Shown here: positions 29,468-38,518 of the stretch, in pieces
How positions within the stretch are numbered: position 1 is the stretch's first letter
Layout of the letters: each line of letters opens with the position of its first letter
Origin: Litorimonas sp963972195
Lineage (GTDB): Bacteria > Pseudomonadota > Alphaproteobacteria > Caulobacterales > Maricaulaceae
Reading direction: 5' to 3'
Length of the DNA stretch: 64,000 nucleotides
Assembly: GCA_963972195.1 (NCBI GenBank)
Contig: CAXATH010000001.1
Coordinates: forward strand, 372,001 to 436,000
Notes under the pieces: model-generated
What the model saw: the letters and a program-made list of their open reading frames with translations, nothing else
Databases searched by the model: none
Told to the model about the DNA's origin: nothing
Position numbers and translations under genes: made by a program

Positions 29468-30126
29468 GCTTTTGGCTTCGGCGCGCCGAAACGCTTTTGT
29501 AGCCAGAAGGTCAGCCCAATGGCGGCTACCGCTAGCAAGATAAAGACCAGCGACATCATTCGGCCATCCAGTCCGGCAAACACGCCTTTTGCTAATAGCG
29601 CCACGACAAGAATTTTGGGAATAATCCCCAAGGCCGTTCCGATTAAAAAAGACCGCGTTGTAATCGATGAAACGCCTGCGGCCATATTCACGAGTATAAA
29701 CGGCCCTGTCGGAACCAGCCGAACCACAAAGCTCCAGAGTAAGCCGTTACGTTTTATACGGTCCAATACATTGCCAAGACGCGGCCCCGTCAGGCGGCTT
29801 AGCCTCTCACGACCCAGCAGGTCGGCAAGCCAGAAATTCACCATGGCCGAAAAGAGAGTGGCCAGCCAGGAATAGACCGCGCCGATGGCCGGACCGAAGG
29901 CCACGACAGAAACAGTGATAAGCGCCCATTGCGGAAGGCCGAAAAATGAGGCCACTGTGAATATGCCAATCACAACGGGCAGTGCCCAGATAGAGCCTCT
30001 GAGGCTTTGCAGTCTCTCCTCATAAATCGATAAATCTATATCGAAAACGAACCGGCCCAAGACAAAGGTCGCCACGATCACCAGAGAAAATATAATCGCA
30101 AATATCAGAGACTGGCGACGGCTCAT
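29464..30126 (-). CDS. TVP38/TMEM64 family inner-membrane protein
   Basis: A 220-residue membrane protein of the VTT/SNARE-associated (DedA-related) superfamily. About six hydrophobic segments are seen, with the family blocks FFGLPQWALITVSVVAFGP and FVVRLVPTGPFILVNMAAG. Members are proposed lipid scramblases or transporters; the role here is unknown. I use the ATG at 30126 (MSRRQSLIF), which overlaps the miaA stop as ATGA with GGGA upstream; an in-frame ATG four codons earlier (30138) has no ribosome-binding site. Confidence 0.82.
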   Translation of the reverse strand: MSRRQSLIFAIIFSLVIVATFVLGRFVFDIDLSIYEERLQSLRGSIWALPVVIGIFTVASFFGLPQWALITVSVVAFGPAIGAVYSWLATLFSAMVNFWLADLLGRERLSRLTGPRLGNVLDRIKRNGLLWSFVVRLVPTGPFILVNMAAGVSSITTRSFLIGTALGIIPKILVVALLAKGVFAGLDGRMMSLVFILLAVAAIGLTFWLQKRFGAPKPKA

Positions 30127-31043
30127 GACGTTTCCCATAGTTGAATATCTTTTTCTATCATACTGATATTCAATTCTTCTTTATGCTTCCAGTCAACGCA
30201 TTGGTTACGAAACCAGGTCATTTGCCGTTTGGCAAAACGGCGCGTATCCCGCTTGGCCAGCTCTATTGATCGCTCATAGGTCAACTCCCCTTTCAAATGC
30301 CGCAAAAGGTGAGAGAGACCAATGGCTTTTAACATAGGCGCTGTTCCGTCAGCTCCGTATTTTTCAAATACCTGACGGGCCTCTTTCATTCCGCCGCCAG
30401 ATACCATGCTTTTAAAACGGGAATTAATACGCTCGTATAATTTGTCTCGAGGCGGCATCAATACATATCGCAAAGCGAAAGCCGCCGGAATTTCAGGACG
30501 TGTCTGAGACTGCCAAACATGAAGCGGGTGTCCCGTTTGTTTTACGACGCTTAAGAGGCGGGTCAGCCGCTGCGGGTCTTCCCCCTGCAAGCGGGCCGTG
30601 CCTTTGGGATCAAGAATTTTGGCTTCGGCCAAGACCGATTTGATTCCCTCTCCTTCTATGCGGCTATCAATTTCGCGAATCAGGTTCGGGTCAATCGTGG
30701 GGACAGAGGCCAAACCCTCGAAAAGAGATTTGAAATACAGCCCAGTTCCCCCGACCAGAATAGGAATTTTCCCCCGCGCGAGAACATCCAGAATGACGGG
30801 CATGGCCGCCCTCACCCAATGCCCCCCGGAGTAGTGCGTCCCGCCGCTGACATAGCCGTAGAGGTGATGCGGAACGGATCTTATTTCGCTCTTATTTGGG
30901 CGCGCCGACAATATGCGGATATCGGAATAAACCTGCAGGGCATCGGCGTTGATAATTTCGCCATTCACAGATTTTGCAATCGCCAAAGCCGCGCCGCTCT
31001 TGCCGCTGGCGGTTGGCCCTGCAATACACAGAACAGGTTTCAT
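30123..31043 (-). CDS. miaA: tRNA dimethylallyltransferase
   Basis: Adds a dimethylallyl group to A37 of tRNAs reading UNN codons. From the ATG at 31043 the protein has 306 residues: P-loop GPTASGKS (9-16), NADALQVYSDIRILSARP with the catalytic Asp-Ala-Xaa-Gln region, LVGGTGLYFKSL, and a C-terminal RDTRRFAKRQMTWFRNQ tRNA-binding block. An alternative ATG six codons upstream (31061) is in frame. The start faces serB across only 33 bp or less. Confidence 0.94.
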   Translation of the reverse strand: MKPVLCIAGPTASGKSGAALAIAKSVNGEIINADALQVYSDIRILSARPNKSEIRSVPHHLYGYVSGGTHYSGGHWVRAAMPVILDVLARGKIPILVGGTGLYFKSLFEGLASVPTIDPNLIREIDSRIEGEGIKSVLAEAKILDPKGTARLQGEDPQRLTRLLSVVKQTGHPLHVWQSQTRPEIPAAFALRYVLMPPRDKLYERINSRFKSMVSGGGMKEARQVFEKYGADGTAPMLKAIGLSHLLRHLKGELTYERSIELAKRDTRRFAKRQMTWFRNQCVDWKHKEELNISMIEKDIQLWETS

Positions 31044-31076
31044 CGACCGAGACGATATCATTGGAGCATGCCCATT

Positions 31077-31961
31077 ATGGCAAACGCGATAGACCAAATT
31101 CTGACACTTGTCCTGAAGAAAAAGGACAGCTCTGCTGTTGAAAGCTTGATCAAAGCCTTTGGACTCAGGGAAACGACAATCCTGTCTGACGGGAAAGCGG
31201 TTGAAGGGCTTGCCCGAGCCGGGCTGACAAAAGAAGAGATCGATGAAACCCTGAAAGGAGCCCATCCGGAAGTTGATTATTGCCTTCAGGGAAAAAACGG
31301 ACGGAAAAAGAAACTCTTAATCTGCGACATGGATTCCACGCTTATCGGACAGGAATGTATCGACGAACTGGCTGATTTCGCAGGGTTCAAAGACAAGGTC
31401 AGCGCCATCACAGAGCGGGCCATGCGCGGCGAAATCGGCTTTGAAGGGGCTCTGACAGACCGTGTGGCGCTTTTAAACGGCCTCCCCCTCTCTGATCTTC
31501 AAACCTGTTTTCAAGACCGCATCACCCTCAATGAAGGCGCCAAGACCTTATGCGCGACGATGAAAGCCAATGGCGCAGAAACGGTCGTCGTCTCCGGCGG
31601 CTTTACCTTCTTCTCAAGCCGGGTCGCCAAAGCGGTCGGGTTTGAACACCACCACGCCAATACTCTATTGGATGACGGCGAAGCGCTCACAGGTCAGGTT
31701 CAACCGCCTATTTTGGGAAGAGAGGCGAAGCTGGAGCGATTGAAAGACTATTCGCAAGGTTTGGGAGGGCCAGAGGCGGCTGTGGCCATCGGTGACGGGG
31801 CCAATGACCTCGCCATGGTCACCGCGTCCGGCTTGGGCATTGCCTATTACGCAAAGCCTGCCGTGGCCGCAGCGGCGCATTGCGCCATCAATCATACGGA
31901 TTTACGAACCGCCCTTTATTTCCAGGGCTATAAAGACAGCGAATTTGTGGAAGTCGGTTAG
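31077..31961 (+). CDS. serB: phosphoserine phosphatase
   Basis: Last step of serine synthesis. From the ATG at 31077 the protein has 294 residues. An N-terminal regulatory region (about 1-75) is followed by the HAD-fold catalytic part: CDMDSTLIGQECIDELA with nucleophile Asp84 and Asp86, VVSGGFTFF with the second motif Ser, and GDGANDLAMV with metal-binding Asp residues. GGAG lies 10 nt before this ATG; the ATG three codons earlier (31068) would leave only 1 nt, so the later start is preferred. The stop overlaps that of the convergent degP gene. Confidence 0.94.
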   Translation: MANAIDQILTLVLKKKDSSAVESLIKAFGLRETTILSDGKAVEGLARAGLTKEEIDETLKGAHPEVDYCLQGKNGRKKKLLICDMDSTLIGQECIDELADFAGFKDKVSAITERAMRGEIGFEGALTDRVALLNGLPLSDLQTCFQDRITLNEGAKTLCATMKANGAETVVVSGGFTFFSSRVAKAVGFEHHHANTLLDDGEALTGQVQPPILGREAKLERLKDYSQGLGGPEAAVAIGDGANDLAMVTASGLGIAYYAKPAVAAAAHCAINHTDLRTALYFQGYKDSEFVEVG

Positions 31962-33367
31962 GACGTGACTGTCAGGGCGTAGAAAATGTAATTTCCACCC
32001 CGGTTTATCAAAAACGTCACCGGCGCCTCAAAGTCTTTCGCTGCCGCTACGGCTTCTTCAAACGCTTTAGGGGAATCTACGGCCTCAAATCCAACTTCTT
32101 CGATGATATCGCCGACCAGTATTTTTCCGCTGGCTTCTGCGTATCTATCGACTTTGGACACCCGAACGCCTTCAATGCGGTCATCTATACGATATTTGGC
32201 CCGCGTTTCATCGCTTAGAGCCTCGACATAGATTCCATTCACAGAGCGTTCGGCATTATTTTCTTCATCGGCCCGGCGTTCTTTTTCTTCTTTGGTGACC
32301 TGCTCTTCGAGTCTTTCGATCGTGACATTGGCCGTACGCGTCCGGCGCTTGCGGATATAGCTAATTTCGAGAGCTTCTCCGATTTCAGCTTCGGCGATAC
32401 GCCGGCTGAGCAAGCGCGAGCTTTCCAGTCGCTGGCCGCCTACAGCCGTAATCAAGTCGCCTTTTTCCAAGCCGGCTTTTTCCGCAGGTGAATCTTTCAC
32501 AATCGCCGTCACCAAAGCGCCATAGGTATCATCCAGCCCGTAGGACTTGGCGAGTGTCGGGCTGACCTCTTGCGGCCTTACGCCCAGATAACCCCGGCGT
32601 GTCTCGCCGAATTCGATAAGCTGATTTACAACTGACTCTGCCAGCTCTGACGGAACGGAGAAACTGATGCCGACGCTATAACCGGTCGGGGATAAAATGG
32701 CGGTATTCACGCCGATAACATCGCCGTCCATATCAAAAAGAGGGCCGCCCGAATTCCCCTGGTTGATGGCGACATCCGTTTGAATAAAATCGTCGTAGCT
32801 GCCGTGAGAGATATCGCGGTTACGGGCCGAAATGATACCCGCGGCGACTGAGCCTGAATACCCAAACGGATTGCCGATTGCGATAACCCACTCGCCAACT
32901 TCGGCCGTATCGGAATCGCCGAAACGAACGAAAGGAAGGTCTTTGCCAGTGTCGATTTTAAGCACAGCGATATCGGTTGCGGGGTCGCGGCCAATCAATT
33001 CCGCTTCGAATGTGTCGCCGCTTGGAAATGTGACTTCGATAAGGTCGGCGTCCTGAATAACGTGATTATTGGTGACGATATGCCCGACCGCGTCGATAAC
33101 AAAGCCTGAGCCAAGTGACTTTGAAACGCGGCCATCCCGATTATTCCCGCGCCCGAAAAAGTCATTGAACCGCTCCAGAGGGGAGCCTTCCGGGAAGGCC
33201 GGAACCTCCTCCGTTTCAATCTGAATAGTCTGAGCCGTCGAGATATTAACCACAGAGGGGCTCAACCGTTTTGTCAGCTCCGTAAAGCCATCAGGGGCCG
33301 GAGCGGCAATCACCGCTTGGCTGAACGAAAAACAAAGACAAATGGAAAGTAGAAGCGTTTTAAACAT
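31958..33367 (-). CDS. degP: Do family serine endopeptidase (DegP/HtrA type)
   Basis: Periplasmic protease that handles misfolded envelope proteins. The 469 residues begin with a signal peptide (LLSICLCFSFSQAVIAAP). The trypsin-like domain shows the full triad: His102 in TNNHVIQDA, Asp132 in DPATDIAVLKI and Ser206 in GNSGGP. Two PDZ domains follow (about 255-350 and 375-465). It is the last gene of the folA-hflK-hflC-DUF2065 set and lies 78 bp beyond DUF2065. Whether it corresponds to DegP, DegQ or MucD of other species is not decidable here. Confidence 0.93.
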   Translation of the reverse strand: MFKTLLLSICLCFSFSQAVIAAPAPDGFTELTKRLSPSVVNISTAQTIQIETEEVPAFPEGSPLERFNDFFGRGNNRDGRVSKSLGSGFVIDAVGHIVTNNHVIQDADLIEVTFPSGDTFEAELIGRDPATDIAVLKIDTGKDLPFVRFGDSDTAEVGEWVIAIGNPFGYSGSVAAGIISARNRDISHGSYDDFIQTDVAINQGNSGGPLFDMDGDVIGVNTAILSPTGYSVGISFSVPSELAESVVNQLIEFGETRRGYLGVRPQEVSPTLAKSYGLDDTYGALVTAIVKDSPAEKAGLEKGDLITAVGGQRLESSRLLSRRIAEAEIGEALEISYIRKRRTRTANVTIERLEEQVTKEEKERRADEENNAERSVNGIYVEALSDETRAKYRIDDRIEGVRVSKVDRYAEASGKILVGDIIEEVGFEAVDSPKAFEEAVAAAKDFEAPVTFLINRGGNYIFYALTVTS

Positions 33368-33445
33368 ATCCTGACATTAAACGTGCGGCGCGTTTTGCCA
33401 AGGGGGTGAAAGGCCGAAGAAACAGCGATTATCCTAACAATTGCG

Positions 33446-33652
33446 TCAGGAAAGCAGGCTTACCCCGAATAAAAGCAGGCAGACGCCGACAAAAACGGAG
33501 ATCGCTCCGGTTATGTGCAAATCGCGTTCATCGGCCTGTGCCAGAAATTCCTGATACGCCCGGCGAAGGCCGCCTGGAAATATGGCCCAAACAGCGCCCT
33601 CCAAGGCGAGCGCACCGCCAAAGGCGATGAGCAATATGGCCGAAATACTCAT
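33446..33652 (-). CDS. DUF2065 family small membrane protein
   Basis: A 68-residue protein with two predicted helices (about 3-25 and 45-67) separated by FPGGLRRAYQEFLAQADERDLH. This layout and its position right after hflC match DUF2065 proteins, which accompany hflKC in many proteobacteria; function unknown. It starts 18 bp after the hflC stop. Confidence 0.82.
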   Translation of the reverse strand: MSISAILLIAFGGALALEGAVWAIFPGGLRRAYQEFLAQADERDLHITGAISVFVGVCLLLFGVSLLS

Positions 33653-33670
33653 TTACCGACAAACCAGTAT

Positions 33671-34573
33671 TTATCGATTATTTCGAGGCCCAGACTGGTC
33701 ATCGAGATAACCCAGGAAGTCACTGTCAGGTGATAGAACATATGTCGATTTCTGCCCAAGACCTTTTCTGTAGGCTTCCATAGACCGATAAAAGGCAAAA
33801 AACTCAGGGTCGAGATTATACGCTTCGGCGTAGATCCGGTTTCGTTCCTTATCGCCCTCACCCCGGATGATTTCCGCCTGCTTACGTGCATTCGCCAAGA
33901 GAATTTCAACGTCCTTATCCGCTTCGGCTTTGATTGTCCGTTTGGCCCGTTCGCCCTGACCGCGTTTTTCAGCAGATTGCTCCTGTCGATCGGCGGACAT
34001 TCTTTCAAAGACTCGCGCGGCGTTTTCCGGCGGTAAATCTGCGCGTTTGATACGGACATCTTCAATTCTAAGGCCAAAACGGCCAGCGGTTGCACGAGCA
34101 TTGGCACGATCTTCAATCGCGTTCATCAGGTCGAAACGTTGCCCTGAAATGATCTCGGAGCTCTCGACACTACCTAATATGTCCCGAGAAAGTGAATCCA
34201 GAATATTACTTAGCTGAATTTCCGCGACATTGCGCGTGTTAAAAGCTTCGTAAAACTGTCTCACGTCAGTGATCCGGTAACGAATAAAGGCGTCCACGAC
34301 GAGTCGTTCCTGGTCTGACGCCAGAATAGGCTCACTATCTAGATCCAGCACAAGATTTTTGCGGTCATAGCGGCGAACTTCTTCTATAAGAGGAATTTTG
34401 AACTTAAGTCCGGCATCCTCTTCCACGCCATAGGCGTTTTCAGAACGCACAGGATCTCCAAAACGTAGAACTAGAGCCTGTTTGTCTTCGCGAACCGTAT
34501 AAAAGCTGCTCATCAAGATAACGCCGAGTATTACCAGCGCTATACCAATACCAATTAGCTTACCATTTTGCAT
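33671..34573 (-). CDS. hflC: protease modulator HflC
   Basis: Membrane-anchored SPFH/stomatin protein that forms, with HflK, a large cage around FtsH and limits its proteolysis. The 300-residue protein has one N-terminal helix (LIGIGIALVILGVILM), the SPFH region starting FYTVREDKQALVLRFGDPVR, and a coiled-coil-prone, Glu/Arg/Ala-rich segment (about residues 195-245). The start codon overlaps the hflK stop by one base (TAATG). Confidence 0.94.
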   Translation of the reverse strand: MQNGKLIGIGIALVILGVILMSSFYTVREDKQALVLRFGDPVRSENAYGVEEDAGLKFKIPLIEEVRRYDRKNLVLDLDSEPILASDQERLVVDAFIRYRITDVRQFYEAFNTRNVAEIQLSNILDSLSRDILGSVESSEIISGQRFDLMNAIEDRANARATAGRFGLRIEDVRIKRADLPPENAARVFERMSADRQEQSAEKRGQGERAKRTIKAEADKDVEILLANARKQAEIIRGEGDKERNRIYAEAYNLDPEFFAFYRSMEAYRKGLGQKSTYVLSPDSDFLGYLDDQSGPRNNR

Positions 34574-35709
34574 TAGTTTGCTCCTGCCGGCTTACCGAGC
34601 TTGTCCAGCGGTAGATAAGGGACCACGCCGTTTCCGGCTTCATTGTCGAGAATAATTTTATCAGCGTCGCCGTAAATGTCTTCGATTGTTTCCAAATACA
34701 TGCGTTGCCGCGTTACTTGAGGGGCCGCTTCATACTCTCCATAGATCAGGCGAAAACGTTCCGCTTCACCTTCAGCATTGGCTATCACGGAATCGCGGTA
34801 GCCTTCTGCCTCTTGTAATAAACGGGCCGCGCTACCTTCAGCTTCCAAGACCTGAGTATTGCGATAGGCGCGGGCCTCATTGATGGCTGTCTCGGCTTCC
34901 TGCTGGGCGTTCACAACGTCCAGAAAGTCGTCTTCGACTTCCGCTGGCGGGTCTGTTTTCTGGAACTGAACATCGTTCACCAGAACGCCGGCTTCATACT
35001 CATCAAGAAGGGTTTGCAATTGTTCGGTCACAACGCCGCGAAGCTCCTGACGACCTGTCGTGATGATCGGATCGAGCTCATTATTCCCGATGACTTCCCG
35101 AACAACACTTTCGGCCGCAGATTTTACAAGGTCATCCGGCTGATCAACTTTAAACAAATAGGATTCAAGGTCTTTGATGACCCACAGAACGGTAAAGTTG
35201 ATGTCGACGATGTTCTCGTCGCCGGTCAACATAAGCGCTTCTGCCGTTGAGTTCACTCCCACGCGGGTTTCGCGCTGCGAAGTCACGTTACGGACAATTT
35301 TTGTTTCAATGGGAGGCGGAAACTTGAAATGAAGGCCCGGTCCAGCCGTCCGCGTATAATCACCGAAACGAAGAACAACAGCGCGTTCGTTACCCTGCAC
35401 CGTAAAGATGGATGTAAACAATAAGAGTACAACAGCTACAACAACAAATATCCATTTAGGAATTGTAAAATCGCCTCCACCGCCGCCGCCGGAAAATCCC
35501 CCGCGACCGCCGCCGGAGCCGCCGCGTTTTACGCGCGATTTAAAGCCTTGAATGACATTGTCGAGATCCGCAGACCCTTCACCCGGTTTGGGACGATCCC
35601 GGTCAGGTCGACCCGATTGCCCGCCCCATGGGTTGTTACCTTTGCCCGAGCCTTTACCGCCGGAGCCTTTGGGTTTCCCCCAAGGGCTGTTATTGTTGTC
35701 ATCTGCCAC
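34573..35709 (-). CDS. hflK: FtsH protease modulator HflK
   Basis: Partner of HflC in the membrane. The 378-residue protein has a long Gly/Pro-rich cytoplasmic N-terminus (first 75 residues, with SGGGRGGFSGGGGGGD), one helix (WIFVVVAVVLLLFTSIF, about 87-103), an SPFH domain beginning VQGNERAVVLRFGDYTRT, and a charged helical region with ARAYRNTQVLEAEGSAARLLQE-type sequence. It begins 58 bp after folA. Confidence 0.94.
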   Translation of the reverse strand: MADDNNNSPWGKPKGSGGKGSGKGNNPWGGQSGRPDRDRPKPGEGSADLDNVIQGFKSRVKRGGSGGGRGGFSGGGGGGDFTIPKWIFVVVAVVLLLFTSIFTVQGNERAVVLRFGDYTRTAGPGLHFKFPPPIETKIVRNVTSQRETRVGVNSTAEALMLTGDENIVDINFTVLWVIKDLESYLFKVDQPDDLVKSAAESVVREVIGNNELDPIITTGRQELRGVVTEQLQTLLDEYEAGVLVNDVQFQKTDPPAEVEDDFLDVVNAQQEAETAINEARAYRNTQVLEAEGSAARLLQEAEGYRDSVIANAEGEAERFRLIYGEYEAAPQVTRQRMYLETIEDIYGDADKIILDNEAGNGVVPYLPLDKLGKPAGAN

Positions 35710-35767
35710 AAATCTCTCCGAAAAGTCTTTTTGTATACTTGGCTGTCTTAAGCTATCTTATCAAGGG

Positions 35768-36307
35768 CTATACGTGCGAAACTCTGTCCCAAATCTGGGC
35801 GGAGAAATCATAATCATCCTTGGGTGACTTCAATCCTGTTTTTTCTTCACTTAACACCCATTTTGTCTCGTCGGGCGCCTCGAAAAAAGCATCCCCTTCA
35901 GGCTCTGCGAAAACCTGGGTGATGTATTGGCGGTCTATATGGGGCATGAGCGTTCGGTAGAGCTGCGCCCCGCCTATCACCATGACTTCGCTGGCGCCGT
36001 TTAATCCGGCGAGTTCATAGCCCCGCGCGACAAATGCTTTTAAATCCGAGAACACTTCTGCCTTTGGCGCTTTATAACCTACATCCCGCGTCAGGACAAG
36101 ATTTGGCCGCCCCGGAAGCGGAAATGGGAGACTTTCCCATGTTTTGCGCCCCATCAGTACCGGCTTACCCAAAGTGATAGATTTAAAGAGTTTCAGGTCT
36201 GTCGGTAAAGACCAGGGCAAATCGCCATTCCGGCCAATAACGCCGTTTTCCGCCCGCGCAACAATCAGTGAAAGTCTTGGGTTTGGAATCTCAGGATGAA
36301 TGGACAT
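35768..36307 (-). CDS. folA: dihydrofolate reductase
   Basis: Reduces dihydrofolate to tetrahydrofolate with NADPH. From the ATG at 36307 it is 179 residues. It has the conserved VARAENGVIGRNGDLPWSLPTDLKLFK region (read in parts), the MGRKTWESL NADPH-binding segment, and VIGGAQLYRTLMP. An in-frame GTG five codons earlier is possible but unlikely. First gene of the folA-hflKC unit; thyA, its metabolic partner, lies separately at 40228-41037. Confidence 0.95.
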   Translation of the reverse strand: MSIHPEIPNPRLSLIVARAENGVIGRNGDLPWSLPTDLKLFKSITLGKPVLMGRKTWESLPFPLPGRPNLVLTRDVGYKAPKAEVFSDLKAFVARGYELAGLNGASEVMVIGGAQLYRTLMPHIDRQYITQVFAEPEGDAFFEAPDETKWVLSEEKTGLKSPKDDYDFSAQIWDRVSHV

Positions 36308-36367
36308 AGGGGGCCGATACACGATAGAGCAAAAGAGGTATAGCGAAAGCGAGGGAAATCCGGCCGC

Positions 36368-36979
36368 ATGACGAAAGAAAAGAAAATCTTGGCTGGCTCA
36401 ACCCTGCAGGAGACACCTTCCGCGCAAACAGAGAGCCGCAAACCCACAACAAGTCTGCTTTCGGTCAAATACACCCTTCTCTATATCCTGCTTATCCCTT
36501 TCATCAATTGGAGCTTTACTTGGGCGCCAATGGTCAACTTACCGGGATTGGCAGCATGGGCCTTTAATCCCGTAACCATAGTCACCGGGCTCGTTCTCGT
36601 CGTGCGTGATTTTTCTCAAAGAGAAATCGGTCATGAGGTTTTGTTTGCTATGGCTCTGGCTTTGGGGCTGACCTATGTGACCAGCGGCGGCGCTTTGGCT
36701 CTGGCAAGCGGAGCGGCGTTTCTAATTTCGGAGCTGGTGGACTATGCCCTGTTCACTTTCACGAAATACAAGCTCTCGACCCGCGTTTTACTCTCCTCCG
36801 CCCTTGCCGCGCCGATTGACACGACAACGTTTTTATATGGCGCGAGTTTTCTCAGACCCGATCAATTGACGGCCCCCAACATCATAATGAGTGTCGGGGG
36901 CAAAATGGTCGGCGCCATCATCATTTGGTGGCTCATCCGTCAGCGAATGGAGCGCGGCCAAACGACAGAGAACGCGTAA
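36368..36979 (+). CDS. VUT family transporter (YhhQ-like)
   Basis: A 203-residue membrane protein with about five helices. The blocks NPVTIVTGLVLVVRDFSQRE and AFLISELVDYALFTF match the VUT/DUF165 family; the E. coli member YhhQ imports queuosine precursors, but this protein is divergent and its substrate is not established. The first 30 residues are polar (SAQTESRKPTTS). It is divergent from folA with only 60 bp between starts, and its stop lies 3 bp from that of the convergent M20 gene. Confidence 0.75.
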   Translation: MTKEKKILAGSTLQETPSAQTESRKPTTSLLSVKYTLLYILLIPFINWSFTWAPMVNLPGLAAWAFNPVTIVTGLVLVVRDFSQREIGHEVLFAMALALGLTYVTSGGALALASGAAFLISELVDYALFTFTKYKLSTRVLLSSALAAPIDTTTFLYGASFLRPDQLTAPNIIMSVGGKMVGAIIIWWLIRQRMERGQTTENA

Positions 36980-36982
36980 CGA

Positions 36983-38365
36983 TTACTCTTTGAAGAGCTC
37001 CATCGCGCCGGCTGTCATGGACTGAACGCCCAGCTTCAGCGACGGCCCGGGAATAGGCGCGAATAAAGGCGAATGATTGGCCGGCGGAAGCGGTGTCTTG
37101 TTCTCAACCGCCGCAGCGAAGGCCTCTGGGTCAGCGCCGCCTGTCCAGAAAATGAGCGTCGGGATGTCTTCGTCATGACGGTGGAACCGAGAAAAGTCCT
37201 CTCCGCCCATGCTTGGCGGACGCGTTGAGACTTTGTCTTCGCCTATAGACGCCGAGACAGCTTTCATAACGCGGTCTGTCATTTCCGGATCGTTATAAGT
37301 GGACGGTGTGTAGTCGCTCTTGATGATGACTTCGGGCAAATTTTCTTCTGCCAAGCCAGCCGAGCGGCCTTGCGCAACTGCGATACGCTTTATGCCTTCG
37401 AGCAATGTTTTGCGAACGTCATCGTCATAAGACCGGACTGTCAACAAAAGCTCAGCCTCATCGGGAATGATATTGTGTTTATAGCCGGACCGGAACGAAC
37501 CCACTGTGACAACACCCGCTTGCAAAGGATTGACCTCGCGGGAGACCAAAGTTTGCAGGGCATTGACGATTTGCGATCCGATAACGATCGGGTCTTTGCC
37601 CATATGAGGGGCCGAACCATGAGCGCCGATACCCTTGATTTTAATATCGACCGAGTCGACATTAGCCAGCGCGTAACCGGACGTATAAGTCACTTTCCCG
37701 GCCGGGTCCCAACCGGAGGTATGGGTCGCCAAAACATAATCCGGCTTCGGAAATTTCTCCATGAGTCCGTCTTCCAGCATGGCCAAGGCGCCATAGCCTA
37801 TTTCTTCGGCAGGTTGCCCGATTAGCACAAGCGTGCCGGACCAATCGTCTTTATGTTCCACCAATTGCCGCGCCGCGCCGATCAAGATAGCCATATGGCT
37901 GTCATGGGCGCAGGCATGCATAACCGGAGCTTCTTTCCCCGTAAAATCCGTCGACACGACATTTGAGGTGTAAGGCACGCCTGTCTTTTCCTGCAGAGGC
38001 AGAGCGTCCATGTCCGCCCGTAACATGACGGTTGGTCCCTCACCGTTTTTCATAACGCCGACAAGACCATAGCCGCCCACGCCCGGTAGAACCTCGCCCA
38101 CTTCTTCCATGACTTTTTGCTTCACCCAAGCGTCGCCAAGACCCTCAGTAACTTCAAACCCCAAGGATTTAAGCTCTTCGGCCATACGCGCCGCCGACTT
38201 CTCTTCTTTCAGAGACAATTCGGGATTTTGGTGAAAATGCTTATACAGGTCGAGAACGTAGTCGTGGTCCTCGGAAACCGAAGTGGTCAAATCTTGAGCA
38301 AAGACGCCGGGTGCAGATGCCAGAGTCAAAAGCGCCGCTGCGCTGCATAGAAGTGTTTTCATCAT
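36983..38365 (-). CDS. exported M20 family amidohydrolase
   Basis: From the ATG at 38365 (8 nt after GGAG) a 460-residue protein with a signal peptide (MMKTLLCSAAALLTLASAPGVFA). The rest is a two-domain M20D peptidase/amidohydrolase of the hippurate hydrolase/IAA-amino-acid hydrolase group: MLRADMDALPLQEKTGVPY, HACAHDSHMAILIGAA and GQPAEEIGYGA carry the metal-binding Cys/His/Glu residues, and MGGEDFSRF lies near the end. Export is unusual compared with the cytosolic relatives; the substrate is unknown. Probably a single-gene unit. Confidence 0.85.
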   Translation of the reverse strand: MMKTLLCSAAALLTLASAPGVFAQDLTTSVSEDHDYVLDLYKHFHQNPELSLKEEKSAARMAEELKSLGFEVTEGLGDAWVKQKVMEEVGEVLPGVGGYGLVGVMKNGEGPTVMLRADMDALPLQEKTGVPYTSNVVSTDFTGKEAPVMHACAHDSHMAILIGAARQLVEHKDDWSGTLVLIGQPAEEIGYGALAMLEDGLMEKFPKPDYVLATHTSGWDPAGKVTYTSGYALANVDSVDIKIKGIGAHGSAPHMGKDPIVIGSQIVNALQTLVSREVNPLQAGVVTVGSFRSGYKHNIIPDEAELLLTVRSYDDDVRKTLLEGIKRIAVAQGRSAGLAEENLPEVIIKSDYTPSTYNDPEMTDRVMKAVSASIGEDKVSTRPPSMGGEDFSRFHRHDEDIPTLIFWTGGADPEAFAAAVENKTPLPPANHSPLFAPIPGPSLKLGVQSMTAGAMELFKE

Positions 38366-38466
38366 ATTATATTCTCCAAGTAACAGGAAAGTTATACCTT
38401 GAAGGTCGCTCAATGGACATCAGTTGGCAAGAGCTGTTTGCCAAAAACGCCCGTATTTGTTCCCAC

Positions 38467-38495
38467 AAAAAAAGCTACCCCGAAGAGGTAGCTTT
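38467..38495 (-). terminator. Rho-independent terminator after the metzincin gene
   Basis: On the minus strand a perfect 9-bp stem (AAAGCTACC / GGTAGCTTT, 7-nt loop) runs into a stretch of seven T. It lies 24 bp beyond the metalloprotease stop at 38519 and insulates it from the M20 gene downstream. Confidence 0.85.
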
Positions 38496-38518
38496 AATAA
38501 GTAAGCTATTAAATGGGA

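Noticed and set aside
30819..31067. Longer N-terminus for serB
   Set aside because: It would be antisense to miaA coding sequence and does not resemble phosphoserine phosphatase; the ATG at 31077 has a fitting ribosome-binding site.
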